Assembly: GCA_024234055.1 (NCBI GenBank)
Contig: JACKOW010000004.1
Coordinates: 248,001-312,000, forward strand
Direction of reading: 5' to 3'
DNA: 64,000 bases
DNA from: Rhodanobacteraceae bacterium
Lineage (GTDB): Bacteria > Pseudomonadota > Gammaproteobacteria > Xanthomonadales > SZUA-5
The position numbers and the translations under genes were made by a program. Positions 30,326-38,547 of the stretch are shown piece after piece (within the stretch, counting starts at the first letter, position 1; every line of letters starts with the position of its first letter). The notes under the pieces were generated by a model. That model made no database searches and had not been told where the DNA came from. It saw nothing but the letters and a program-made list of their open reading frames with translations.

Positions 30326-30420
30326 GAGGCAGCACCAGGGCGGAGCGATGGCCAGACCGCAAGCCGGCGCGCGCCGTGGCGATCGAGCGGTGCCGGCGGG
30401 CCCGAGCTGGCGAGCACGGC
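30326..30420. repeat. Solitary copy of the recombinase-flanking repeat
   Basis: GCACCAGGGCGGAG, CCAGACCGCAAG, GGCGCGCGCCGTGGCGATC and GGGCCCGAGCTGGCGAGCA in the order of the right array, separated from it by ~250 bp with no gene. Confidence 0.8.
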
Positions 30421-30599
30421 CGCGGCGCAAGGCGCAGCAAGTTTGAACGAACGAGGCGCACCACCGGAACCAAAGCCGGAACCCTAAACCTGCACGAAAT
30501 TTGCGGCCTAGCGAACCCGCACGAAGGAGGCACCAGGAGGACCCGCGAACAGTGCCGAGTGTCCGACGCAGCGCGCCAGCGTCCGACATTTCCGCATTT

Positions 30600-30708
30600 T
30601 GTCCCAGTAGTTGCCCGAAACTGGGACAAACTGGGACAGCCTAAGCCATTGATTGAAAAGGCTGTCCCAGTTGTCCCAGTTGTCCCAGCTCGGAAAGGTG
30701 AATGTGTA
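30600..30708. repeat. Long inverted repeat with CTGGGACA iterons, left copy
   Basis: 109 bp, the reverse complement of 31629-31737 apart from scattered substitutions. Inside, one TGTCCCAG and two CTGGGACA face three TGTCCCAG copies across an A/T-richer centre (CTAAGCCATTGATTGAAAAG). This is an origin-like arrangement of iterons around a melting region. Confidence 0.85.
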
Positions 30709-30791
30709 GGAGGATTGCGGATGGCAAGCGACACGGAAGCCGAGTCAGGACCGGCAGGGAAGCGCGCGAAGCTATGTATCTGTGTGAAGCA

Positions 30792-30815
30792 CTGGGACAC
30801 TGGGACACTGGGACA
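30792..30815 (+). repeat. Three CTGGGACA iterons in tandem
   Basis: Three exact copies at 30792, 30800 and 30808 with 8-bp period, ending right at the stop codon of the TerS-like gene. In the 109-bp repeats the period is 9. Confidence 0.85.
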
Positions 30816-31391
30816 CTATGGCTCGCCTTCGTAGGTCTGCCGTATATGCTCGTCCGCCTCAGCATCCGACCACCCGTAGAAGACGCGCCCCTCTATCCGA
30901 TCCCAAAGGCGCTCAAACGCGTCACCGTCCGCCTTGCGACAATCCGAAAGCTGCCCCCATGCCGCGTCAATTTGTTCAGCGAAGGCGCACAGCTTTGCGG
31001 CCAGGTCATCAGCGGACAAGTGCCGCTCCTTCCTGAACGCGACCTCCGCAGCAAGCTGCCGAGTCAGCTCTGCAACTTGCGCCTTTAGGCTGCTGACCTG
31101 ACGGCTCGGGTCTCGCTGCGCCGCATCTTCTGCCAACAATCGCCGGATGGTATCCACCGATCCGCTACCTGAAACGCCGGCATTGCCACGCAGCCCACCC
31201 CGCGAAGGGTCGGCAGTTGCTAGCAGCTTGGTCAGGCTTGTGACCACCACCACCCGCCCATGCTTGTTTAAGTCCAACCTGCCAGCCGCAGCCCATCGGC
31301 TCACGTTCGCAGCGCCAACACCAAGCAGGCGCGCAAATTCCGCCTTTGTGCATTCATGGGGAAGGCCGGCCACATCCGTCACTTTATTCAT
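30816..31391 (-). CDS. Nu1-like DNA-binding protein, putative terminase small subunit
   Basis: 191 aa. An N-terminal winged-helix block, CTKAEFARLLGVGAANVSRWAAAGRL with TSLTKLLATADPSRGG behind it, matches phage Nu1/TerS-type DNA recognition domains. A coiled-coil stretch follows (QVSSLKAQVAELTRQLAAEVAFRKE) and then an acidic C-terminal helix region. Satellites use their own TerS to redirect helper-phage packaging to their DNA, which fits this context. The gene is enclosed by the two 109-bp inverted repeats. A replication or copy-control regulator that binds the iterons is an equally sensible alternative. Confidence 0.65.
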   Translation of the reverse strand: MNKVTDVAGLPHECTKAEFARLLGVGAANVSRWAAAGRLDLNKHGRVVVVTSLTKLLATADPSRGGLRGNAGVSGSGSVDTIRRLLAEDAAQRDPSRQVSSLKAQVAELTRQLAAEVAFRKERHLSADDLAAKLCAFAEQIDAAWGQLSDCRKADGDAFERLWDRIEGRVFYGWSDAEADEHIRQTYEGEP

Positions 31392-31628
31392 TCATGCACC
31401 CCGCATTTTTATGCAAAACACAACAAAACTTGCGCTCAAAATCAACTCAATTGACCGATATGTACATGATCTGACTACACATTTTGCGCGGCCATGCACA
31501 CCCGCACAAGAAACCTTGTGGGGAGGACCCAAGTCGATATGAATATTCATGGCATAGATAGGCCGCGCGGATGAATTTCCTGCGGCCCGTCGGCCGCCGC
31601 CGGTCCCTATTTCTAACCACACATCACT

Positions 31629-31737
31629 TACACTTTCACCTTTCCGAACTGGGACAACTGGGACAACTGGGACAGCCTTTCTAATCAATAGCTTAGGCTG
31701 TCCCAGTTTGTCCCAGTTTTGGGCAACTACTGGGACA
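31629..31737. repeat. Long inverted repeat with CTGGGACA iterons, right copy
   Basis: Three CTGGGACA with 9-bp period (31649-31674), an A/T-richer centre (CTAATCAATAGCTTAG), two TGTCCCAG and one CTGGGACA. It is the inverted mate of 30600-30708. The adjacent stretch 31400-31490 is unusually A/T-rich for the window, with no gene in it. Confidence 0.85.
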
Positions 31738-31798
31738 ATTCGCACACCATCCGGACGCCAGCGGATACGGCCGGACGATCCGACGCAATGCGCCACCT

Positions 31799-34630
31799 TC
31801 ACGGCACCGCGTCCCATATCGCCGGCAGCACGCGATAGACCCGCATCAGCGCACCGTCGGGCATCCGTTCCTTGCGCGTGGCGCTGTCGCCTTGTGGCAT
31901 CAGTGCACCGCACTTCACCAAGAGCCGCGCCACTTCGCGCGCGTCGAACCCTGCGCAGACTTCATGCCGGAAGGACTCTGGGAAGATCAGGTACTCTTGC
32001 CCGCCGCCTTCGGCCTTCTTACGCCACCCGCAGCGCATCAAGGTACGCGGCGCCCGGTCATCCTCGCCCCGGTCATAGCCCGAAAAGCGCGCCTCTCCGT
32101 TCTGTTCCAGGAAGTGCCGAACCTGAGCCAGCATCGCCGCCGGTTCGCTCTCACCCTTGCTACCGCGGTTTGCCAGCCAGTCCGCAAAGCAGCGGCGCAC
32201 GGCGTCCGGCGCTTCCCATGCCTCCCACCCGGTTAGCCCGAACTCAGAAGCCAGGCGCCCGCCGGCAGCGATCAGCGCGAACCGCTGCGCCACACGCCGC
32301 ACTTGTCCGGCCGCGTCGGTGCCGGCCAGGTCGGCAGCCAGGCTAGGCACGTACTCACGCAGGAAGCCGCGGGCCTGCTCAAGGTTCTTGGTCAGCGCAT
32401 CAAGAAACCCATTGATCGCAGTCCCGTGGTAGCGCGACGCAGCGGCGCGCAGAGCGTCCGCGAACTCACCCGGCCGCATTCCCTCGGGCACCACGTCAAA
32501 CACGCCCAGGCCGGCGCCCGCGTCGGCTGGAAGGTCAACAACACGAACCGCCATACCTCCGCGCTCGCGCCCTCCAGCTTCCTGCATCAAGTTTGCCAAC
32601 CCGATTTCGCCGGTAGAGAGAAACAAGACGCGCCAGGTTGCCGGCGCACGTAGCGAACCATCGCGACGCGAGCGGGCTTTACCGCAACCATTGCCCAGCA
32701 GGTAAGCAACTCCCGCCGCTGATTTCGCTTCTAATTGCCCCAGCTCATCCAGGCAAAGCAGCAGGTCCGAATGGAGCGCGGCCACACTTTCTAGTGCGTT
32801 ATCCGTCTGCTTCCACTGCCGCACGTAACCATCCGAAAGAGGCGAGCCATAGACCGACGCACCGAGCCAAAGCGCCGTTGACTTGCCCATGGTCGAATCG
32901 CCCTTCAAGTTCAACCCGCCACCTTCAGCGCCACAAAGTGCGAGGCACGGGGCGGCAAAACTCATGCTCACGGAAAGGACCAACCGGCTATTGCCGGCGC
33001 ACGGCGCCGACACATGGCGCCGCCATTCATCCAAGGTCCCGGAGCTGGACAGCTTGGCGCCTTCGCTGGCGCCCGTCTGAAGGATGACGGCTTCCTCCCC
33101 GGTGTCGCCGAACACCCGGCCAGGCAGCACAAAGGCGGCGCGATCCCAGCCAGTGCGACCAACGCAGCGAGCGAAGCGGCCCGGCGTAGCGCCCAAGATG
33201 AACTCCACCAGGCGCCGCCGCCGGTTCGGATCTGGTGTGATTTCCAGCCCTTGCCGTAACAGTTCCTCGCGCAACTCGTCGCCGCCGCGCGCTGTCATGG
33301 CCGCCGGCATTGCCCAGGTGTGCATGGTCCCGTCAGGGTCAGCGAAGGTCAGCAGCCGCCCCCATTCGTTGCCGGTGGCGTCGCGGGTCAATGCCTCCAC
33401 CTTGAGCGGCGCACAGATGAACTGCGGCTCACCTTCCACCATCTCCCCGCTTCCGCGAACCGTGCCGACGGGTTGCCAGTAGACGCCCGGCCGCAGGCCG
33501 CGCGCGTCGCCTTGCTTGATCTCAACAAAGCCGGAACGGGGCGCACCCTGCCCGGTCGGAGCGCGCGCCGGCTCACGGGTGCGGCGCGCGCCGCCGGCCG
33601 GCTTGCTGGCCTGCATGTGCGCCAGCACACGCGCCAGCGCTTCCCGGTCGATCCCTTCGGCCAGCGCATCCGCCGCGCCCCAGCCCTCGGGCAACGGCTC
33701 GCCTCGCACCGATTCGGGGCGATGCTCGGCTATGGCTTCCGGTTTCACGATCGCCACCGATTGCGCGCCCGCGGCAGTTGCGAGGCGCACCACGTCGGCC
33801 GCATAGGCCGCGCCCGGGCCGTCAGCATCCGGCCACACCAGGACACGCCGGCCACGCAGAGGCGCCCAATCAGACTTGCCCGCAGATCGCGCGCCGTTCG
33901 AGCTGGTGACGACTGCGAACCCCGGCAGCAACAATGCCGCCGCGTCCGCGTCCTTCTCGCCTTCCGTCACAAGAACGAACGCGCCCGGCCGATCGCCTAA
34001 CCGATCGAGCCCGTACAGGGGCCGCGGTTCCGGCAATGCACGCCAGTGCCAACGCAGCCCGCCCGGATCGCGCCAACAGGTCAGGGGCAATACTTCCTTA
34101 CCCTTGCCGGTATCAAAGCGGCAGACGCGCGCCAGCTCGAGCCCGTCGCGGTCGCGGTATGTCCACACCGCGGACGCCTTGCCGTGCCTCGGGTGCGCGT
34201 CCGGCGCCGCTGGCGCATCGTCGGGCACGGGGCAAACGGGCGCCGCGCCGCCCTTGTCTGCCGCTTGCGCAGCGCGCGCCGGAGCCGCCGGAGCTTCGCC
34301 ACTTCGAAGCCCCAGAAACTCCGCCAGCTTGTTTGCCGCCTCGCCTTGCTTGCATCCTTCCAAGTAGGCAATCAGTGCGATCAGATCGCCGCCGCGCGCC
34401 CCTCCATCGCTGGCGAAGTCGGCCCATTGCCCGGTGTTGACGTTGATCGAGAATGATCCGGGTTTGTTGTCGGCGCGCGTCGGATTGCGGGCCTTGTATT
34501 CGTGGCCCTCGCGCCTGCCTTCCGGAAGCCAGCGCGCCAACACCGAATCGACCGCCGCCAGCGCCGCCGCTGCGATGGTGGCGAAGCCGTGGCGCTGCCT
34601 TGTGCCCCCGGCCCCACGGTCATTCGGCAT
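31799..34630 (-). CDS. Primase-helicase (TOPRIM plus DUF927)
   Basis: 943 aa from ATG 34630 (MPNDRGAGG), with an AGGTGG RBS. N-terminal primase-like region (GSFSINVNTGQWADFASDGG). TOPRIM at ~223 (LVTEGEKDADAAALLLPG ... VLVWPDADGPG). DUF927 helicase-like domain with Walker A GDSTMGKST at ~580 and Walker B-like LLLCLDELGQL. This is the replication protein type found in P4-like satellites. It presumably starts replication at the island's own origin, for which the iteron repeats 60-170 bp beyond its stop are the best candidate. The start overlaps the upstream gene by 11 bp. Confidence 0.9.
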   Translation of the reverse strand: MPNDRGAGGTRQRHGFATIAAAALAAVDSVLARWLPEGRREGHEYKARNPTRADNKPGSFSINVNTGQWADFASDGGARGGDLIALIAYLEGCKQGEAANKLAEFLGLRSGEAPAAPARAAQAADKGGAAPVCPVPDDAPAAPDAHPRHGKASAVWTYRDRDGLELARVCRFDTGKGKEVLPLTCWRDPGGLRWHWRALPEPRPLYGLDRLGDRPGAFVLVTEGEKDADAAALLLPGFAVVTSSNGARSAGKSDWAPLRGRRVLVWPDADGPGAAYAADVVRLATAAGAQSVAIVKPEAIAEHRPESVRGEPLPEGWGAADALAEGIDREALARVLAHMQASKPAGGARRTREPARAPTGQGAPRSGFVEIKQGDARGLRPGVYWQPVGTVRGSGEMVEGEPQFICAPLKVEALTRDATGNEWGRLLTFADPDGTMHTWAMPAAMTARGGDELREELLRQGLEITPDPNRRRRLVEFILGATPGRFARCVGRTGWDRAAFVLPGRVFGDTGEEAVILQTGASEGAKLSSSGTLDEWRRHVSAPCAGNSRLVLSVSMSFAAPCLALCGAEGGGLNLKGDSTMGKSTALWLGASVYGSPLSDGYVRQWKQTDNALESVAALHSDLLLCLDELGQLEAKSAAGVAYLLGNGCGKARSRRDGSLRAPATWRVLFLSTGEIGLANLMQEAGGRERGGMAVRVVDLPADAGAGLGVFDVVPEGMRPGEFADALRAAASRYHGTAINGFLDALTKNLEQARGFLREYVPSLAADLAGTDAAGQVRRVAQRFALIAAGGRLASEFGLTGWEAWEAPDAVRRCFADWLANRGSKGESEPAAMLAQVRHFLEQNGEARFSGYDRGEDDRAPRTLMRCGWRKKAEGGGQEYLIFPESFRHEVCAGFDAREVARLLVKCGALMPQGDSATRKERMPDGALMRVYRVLPAIWDAVP

Positions 34631-35021
34631 GGTATCGCCACCTCTTGGACGGATTCGCACGCCAATACGCCACGTAGGCCGCGGCGCGCGCTTTCTCGTC
34701 GCGTGTGAGGATTGAGGCGCAATCATCCGTGCGCTCAATCACATCACCACGAGCGCGCCGCGCTTGGATTAGGTACAGCGAACGGGCAAGCTGCCACGCA
34801 TTTTCCGCCGGCTCGTCAGGTATCGCGCGAACCACTTCGCCGATGCAACGGGGCGGCGCGCACAACGGGAAGTGCTCGCCACGGTGGAACGCATCGCAGC
34901 GACGACAGAAGAACGTGCCCGGCGCGTGTTCTGCCTCGTCGCCGTGAGCATAGAAGCGCGCGATGGTGCGGCGTGCTGGGACGGGATTAGCGCGCCAGTG
35001 GCTTAGGCGTGCGTCGGTCAT
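34620..35021 (-). CDS. Small Cys-containing island protein
   Basis: 133 aa from ATG 35021, which overlaps the AlpA-like stop by ATGA. FFCRRCDAFHRGEHFPLC (~residues 36-53) has Cys and His spaced like a small zinc-binding loop. The rest is basic and helical, ending RANPSKRWRYHAE. I recognise no family. Tight coupling on both sides places it in the regulator-replication operon, so an accessory role for the primase is a reasonable guess. Confidence 0.72.
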   Translation of the reverse strand: MTDARLSHWRANPVPARRTIARFYAHGDEAEHAPGTFFCRRCDAFHRGEHFPLCAPPRCIGEVVRAIPDEPAENAWQLARSLYLIQARRARGDVIERTDDCASILTRDEKARAAAYVAYWRANPSKRWRYHAE

Positions 35022-35335
35022 GGCTGTTCCCCGGTGCCGGCGTTGGCGATCAGCTCCCGTATGGACGAGGCATGCCAGCAGGTGCAACGCGGCCCGATCT
35101 TGACCGCCTTTGGATATCGCCCGACGCGCACGCCTTCCCACCAGGTGGAAGCGCTCACAGGGAAGACGGCGAGCACTTCGGGCAAACGTAGCAGACCATC
35201 GCCCGCCAGCAGAGCCGCGGCGCGATCTGCGGCTAATTTGTGGCGTGTGGCGCTACGCTGGGCAGGGTCAACACGCCGGGAGGCGCGTTTCGGTTTTGGC
35301 TTGGCCGCACTCGCGGCAGATTGTCCAATGTCCAC
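35018..35335 (-). CDS. AlpA-like helix-turn-helix regulator
   Basis: 105 aa. The C-terminal 60 residues follow the AlpA/MerR-like excisionase pattern: LLRLPEVLAVFPVSASTWWEGVRVGRYPKAVKIG, with the wing and the conserved Arg-Tyr-Pro. The N-terminal ~40 residues are basic and low complexity. AlpA proteins switch on integrase/excision genes in P4-like elements. It leads an operon with the 133-aa protein and the primase. Three TAGGCCTA boxes lie 77-124 bp upstream of its start. Confidence 0.85.
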   Translation of the reverse strand: MDIGQSAASAAKPKPKRASRRVDPAQRSATRHKLAADRAAALLAGDGLLRLPEVLAVFPVSASTWWEGVRVGRYPKAVKIGPRCTCWHASSIRELIANAGTGEQP

Positions 35336-35411
35336 AATACTCTCCAGACACGGGCGAGACTGCCCGGCGGAGACAAATACTGTGTACTAACAACCGCTTC
35401 GGCTACGCGGC

Positions 35412-35459
35412 TAGGCCTAAGTTCGCACCGATAGGCCTAGCTTCGCGCTGCTAGGCCTA
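35412..35459. promoter_or_regulatory. Three evenly spaced TAGGCCTA boxes
   Basis: The perfect 8-bp palindrome occurs at 35412, 35432 and 35452, exactly 20 bp apart (about two helical turns), in the 132-bp gap between the 239-aa gene and the AlpA-like gene. Spacers resemble each other (AGTTCGCACCGA, GCTTCGCGCTGC). A multi-site operator is likely. Confidence 0.65.
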
Positions 35460-35467
35460 TCGTCGCT

Positions 35468-36187
35468 TTACGTCAAGGCCGACGGCTTGGCTTTACGCCA
35501 TTCCGTGATCCACTTCAACGCGGTTGAGTAGGCCGCGTGTTTTGCCTCTTCAATCGCTAGCGCAACTAGGTGGTTGTTCGGCTTTGGCTCTTTGTTGCGC
35601 ATCGCAACCCATAGTGCTTTTGCTTCCTCCTTTTTGCTTTTGGCGTGCTTCGCAATCCCGCCCTTCCGGCCAGTTTCGGCAAACGCAGCCTTGATCTCGG
35701 CATGCACATCAGGCGCAAAACCTCCGCCTAAAGCTATCCCGGCACACATTGAAGCGGACGCAATACAGCGCCAAGCGCGCTGCAGATCGCCTTGTACTTC
35801 TGCCCTTGCAGCCTTAATGACGGAGCCAAGCGAACGCCGAAACATTGCACTTACGATAGGTTCACCGGAAGACCAATCTTTCTCGCCCCCGTGAGCCTCC
35901 CAAGCAGCATTCCACTTGGCATCCAACGGCCCCAATAGTGCCGACAGCAGCCGCTCGGCTTGCTCGCAGTGCGACCGCGCATCGTAACCGTTAGGCCTCT
36001 GCTCAAGCCCGTCACTGTCCATTTCATACCCGCTAGGAAGCGTGGGCTTCAGCTCCAAAAGCACACCTTGTAACGCGAGAGAAAGCGATTCAAGCCCGCG
36101 CTTCTCTAGCGGCTTGGTGAACATGCGAAGCACAGCGATGCCAGCCACAGCCGGCGGAATCTCGCGCGGCCCCATCTCGAAAAACAT
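35468..36187 (-). CDS. Island protein of unknown function
   Basis: 239 aa. Mostly helical, with GGKEKD-like charged loops and a C-terminal Lys-rich region: GRKGGIAKHAKSKKEEAKALWVAMRN, then ALKWITEWRKAKPSALT. That C-terminal pattern recurs in short proteins next to integrases of integrative elements, but I cannot name a family. It lies between the integrase-side small genes and the AlpA-like gene on the same strand, and its stop is 9 bp from the last TAGGCCTA box. Confidence 0.7.
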   Translation of the reverse strand: MFFEMGPREIPPAVAGIAVLRMFTKPLEKRGLESLSLALQGVLLELKPTLPSGYEMDSDGLEQRPNGYDARSHCEQAERLLSALLGPLDAKWNAAWEAHGGEKDWSSGEPIVSAMFRRSLGSVIKAARAEVQGDLQRAWRCIASASMCAGIALGGGFAPDVHAEIKAAFAETGRKGGIAKHAKSKKEEAKALWVAMRNKEPKPNNHLVALAIEEAKHAAYSTALKWITEWRKAKPSALT

Positions 36188-36282
36188 AGCTACCTCTCAA
36201 GCGGCGCGCGCCGCATAGAAGCACACTGCAACGTATCGGCCCGCAGTGGTGAGCGCTACGGGCCACCGATCTAGCACAACCG

Positions 36283-36603
36283 TCAGCGACCCACACCCGC
36301 GTCCGTCCGCCGCTCTCGCGGCTCAACAATCGGAATGCTGGCGTACTCACCTTGCGGCCCGTCGATCTCTTCCGGTATGTGCGGAGCGCTGGCGTACTCC
36401 AGTTCGGCGCGCGCCGCATCTGCGATCAAGCGAACCTGCACAATGGAGCCAAGCCGAGCCAGCAAGTCCGGACGATGCGGCAATGCCCGCACATCCAAGG
36501 TATGCCATTCCAACGGGTTGCCGCCGGCCGGATCATCCACGACCAACGCCAGCTCGGGGCCTTCCATGTGGCGATGCCAGCGGGTGAACGGGCGCCCAAT
36601 CAC
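36283..36603 (-). CDS. Small island protein of unknown function
   Basis: 106 aa (MIGRPFTRWHRHMEGPEL...). A beta-rich first half (LALVVDDP, WHTLDVRAL) and a helix (LLARLGSIVQVRLIADAARAELEYA) look like genuine coding sequence. The start overlaps the preceding gene by 71 bp; an internal Met at 36570 would cut that to 38 bp. No motif recognised. Confidence 0.55.
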   Translation of the reverse strand: MIGRPFTRWHRHMEGPELALVVDDPAGGNPLEWHTLDVRALPHRPDLLARLGSIVQVRLIADAARAELEYASAPHIPEEIDGPQGEYASIPIVEPRERRTDAGVGR

Positions 36604-36880
36604 GATGCACCCCGCGCGCAGAATCAGCAGAAGCCCTTGAGGCCGCTACTGCCGCGTCATCCAGCAGTGAATCGAGCGCGGCCAATGCGTCGTGCTGGAC
36701 CCCAGGCGGAAACTGCGTGAAGTGGTCAAAGCCTTCGCCAGTCAACAGCAGTGAAAAAGCCCGCGCTTGGGCAAGGCGCTGGTACATCACATCAAAAGGG
36801 GCCAGCACCTCCGTGGTGAAGCGCGGTACTGCATCAAGCTCTGCCTCTGCCTTGCTCGTTGTATCGTCCTTCGTTGCCAT
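36533..36880 (-). CDS. Small island protein of unknown function
   Basis: 115 aa. Residues 1-80 look well folded (VPRFTTEVLAPFDVMYQRLAQARAFSLLLTGEGFDHF). The last ~30 residues are low-complexity Ala/Arg/Pro and read like shadow of the overlapping gene, so the true product may be shorter in the ancestral element. The next gene starts inside it, in another frame. First gene after the integrase on this strand. Confidence 0.55.
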   Translation of the reverse strand: MATKDDTTSKAEAELDAVPRFTTEVLAPFDVMYQRLAQARAFSLLLTGEGFDHFTQFPPGVQHDALAALDSLLDDAAVAASRASADSARGVHRDWAPVHPLASPHGRPRAGVGRG

Positions 36881-36951
36881 GGTCGCCTTCTCCTAGTGGT
36901 CGGCGGTTGTGGTAGGCGCCCCGCGGTGTTACCGCACCGCGGGTCGCCGCT

Positions 36952-38178
36952 TCATGCGGCCGGGGCCGCGGTGTTCTGAATCTTGGTCACGGTCGCGGGC
37001 ACGGTCAGCTTGTCCAACCAGTCCGCCCATTTCTGCATAGCCTTCACTCGGGCATCGCCGAACGTGGTCCGGTCATATGCCTTGGCCACGTTGCCGCGCT
37101 TGGCGTGCGCCAATTGCGCCTCCAGCACATCCGAATCTATCCCCAGGCGCTCCCGGCCAGCGGTGCGCAGCATGCCCCGGAAGCCGTGCGTTGCATGCTT
37201 CCCGGCAAAGCCCATGCGGCGCAGCGCGTTGCTCAATGCGTCCCGATGCAAATGCGGTGTGGTCTGGCGCGCCAGCGGGGGAAACACGTAATCGCGGCCC
37301 GCGGTGTAGGCCTTCATTGCCTCCAGTAGTGCCAGCGCTTGCCGCGGCAGGGGCACAATGTGTGCGTGCCGGGTCTTCATGCGTTCGGCAGGAATGCGCC
37401 ACTCGGCAGCATCCAACGCCAATTCGTCCCAGCGCATAGCCGACACCATGCCCGGCCGCTGAGCCGTGTAGGCGCACATCAGCAGCGCCGCGCGCGTTAC
37501 TTCGGATGGGTAGGCGCGCACCGCCTTCAGCAGTGCCGCAATTTCCTCGGGCATCGTTTCTGCGGGGATATGCCCGCCCTTCGGCGCCGCGAAGACATCA
37601 TCCAGAATCAACAGCCGCCCTTCGTCGCGCAGATCCTCGCGGATCGCGTACCGGATCACGCCTTGGGCATATTGCCGAGCCTTGCGCGCCAGGTCCGGCG
37701 CATGCTCGGCAATGCCCTTAAGCACCGCCGCCACATCTTTGCTGGCCAGCGTGGCGACTTTCTTAGTCTTGAGCTTGGGCAGCAGATAGGTGCGCGCCAC
37801 GTAATCCGCTTTGCGCAGGCTCTCGGGCGCCCAAGCCTTGCCCTTAAATGCCAGCCAGTCCGCACACACTGCGCCAAAAGTGCCGCGCGAGGCGCGCAGC
37901 TCGTCGGCTTTGTCGGTCTTGCGTTGCTCGCTCGGGTCCGTTCCCGCTTGCAGCAGCTCCCGCGCTGTGTCGCGGCGCTTGCGTGCCTCGGATAGCGACA
38001 CCTCAGGGAAGACGCCAAAGCCCAAGCGCTTTTCCTTCCCGCCGTGCCTGTACTTCCAACGCCAGTAACGGCCGCCCTCCGCAGTCACTTCCAGGTAAAG
38101 CCCGCCGCCGTCCCAATGCCGCCCGACTGCGGGGTTGCGCAGTGCTACTGCCGATAGCTTGTTGGATGCCTTGGCCAT
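36952..38178 (-). CDS. P4-type tyrosine integrase
   Basis: 408 aa. An N-terminal arm-binding domain (GGGLYLEVTAEGGRYWRWKYRHGGKEKRLGFGVFPEVSLSEAR, the DUF4102 type) and a SAM-like core-binding domain are followed by the catalytic domain. The catalytic set is Arg ~238 in YTAQRPGM, H-x-x-R in THGFRGML (~329), His in LAHAKRG (~357) and Tyr in KAYDRT (~366). It lies 168 bp from the tRNA-Leu 3' end, which it uses as target. Arm-type motif repeats sit just upstream of its start. Confidence 0.95.
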   Translation of the reverse strand: MAKASNKLSAVALRNPAVGRHWDGGGLYLEVTAEGGRYWRWKYRHGGKEKRLGFGVFPEVSLSEARKRRDTARELLQAGTDPSEQRKTDKADELRASRGTFGAVCADWLAFKGKAWAPESLRKADYVARTYLLPKLKTKKVATLASKDVAAVLKGIAEHAPDLARKARQYAQGVIRYAIREDLRDEGRLLILDDVFAAPKGGHIPAETMPEEIAALLKAVRAYPSEVTRAALLMCAYTAQRPGMVSAMRWDELALDAAEWRIPAERMKTRHAHIVPLPRQALALLEAMKAYTAGRDYVFPPLARQTTPHLHRDALSNALRRMGFAGKHATHGFRGMLRTAGRERLGIDSDVLEAQLAHAKRGNVAKAYDRTTFGDARVKAMQKWADWLDKLTVPATVTKIQNTAAPAA

Positions 38179-38190
38179 GGCTTAGGTCCC

Positions 38191-38238
38191 GATATGCCCC
38201 CGCCTGGGAATGTGCCCCCAAGTGTGCCCCCAACTGGG
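38191..38238. promoter_or_regulatory. Candidate integrase arm-type sites, right end
   Basis: ATATGCCCCCG, ATGTGCCCCCA and GTGTGCCCCCA at 38191-38201, 38210-38220 and 38222-38232, between the integrase start and the right attachment site. They match the pair at 28426-28446. Confidence 0.55.
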
Positions 38239-38279
38239 GCCGGATGCAATCGGACGCTATTCGATGCCATAGAACGCAA

Positions 38280-38303
38280 AAACCCCGCCGGAGCGGGGTT
38301 TTT
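38280..38303. terminator. Terminator next to the tRNA-Leu gene, island copy
   Basis: AAACCCCGC / GCGGGGTTT stem with CGGA loop and flanking A and T runs; same stem and loop as 28285-28306. On the minus strand it would end the tRNA transcript. Confidence 0.85.
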
Positions 38304-38345
38304 GATGTTGCTTCGGACGGTGTTGCTTTCGTCCGGATGTTCAAT

Positions 38346-38432
<87 letters not shown>

Positions 38433-38547
38433 GTCGCTCAGATGCAAGCACACCTGCGCGAGCCGTGCAGATTAGAGGGGGATGAGGGCCTTGTCAATGG
38501 GGGGAAGTTGAAGAAATCGGCGGGATCGATTCGAAACCATCATTGAA

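Noticed and set aside
29560..30420. Repeats considered as integron attC sites
   Set aside because: No tyrosine integron integrase, no gene cassettes between units, and I see no GTTRRRY/RYYYAAC core pairs.
36283..36880. A frameshift joining the 115-aa and 106-aa island proteins into one
   Set aside because: Both halves have their own plausible starts and neither shows a recognisable family split. Overlapping genes are as likely, so they are listed separately.
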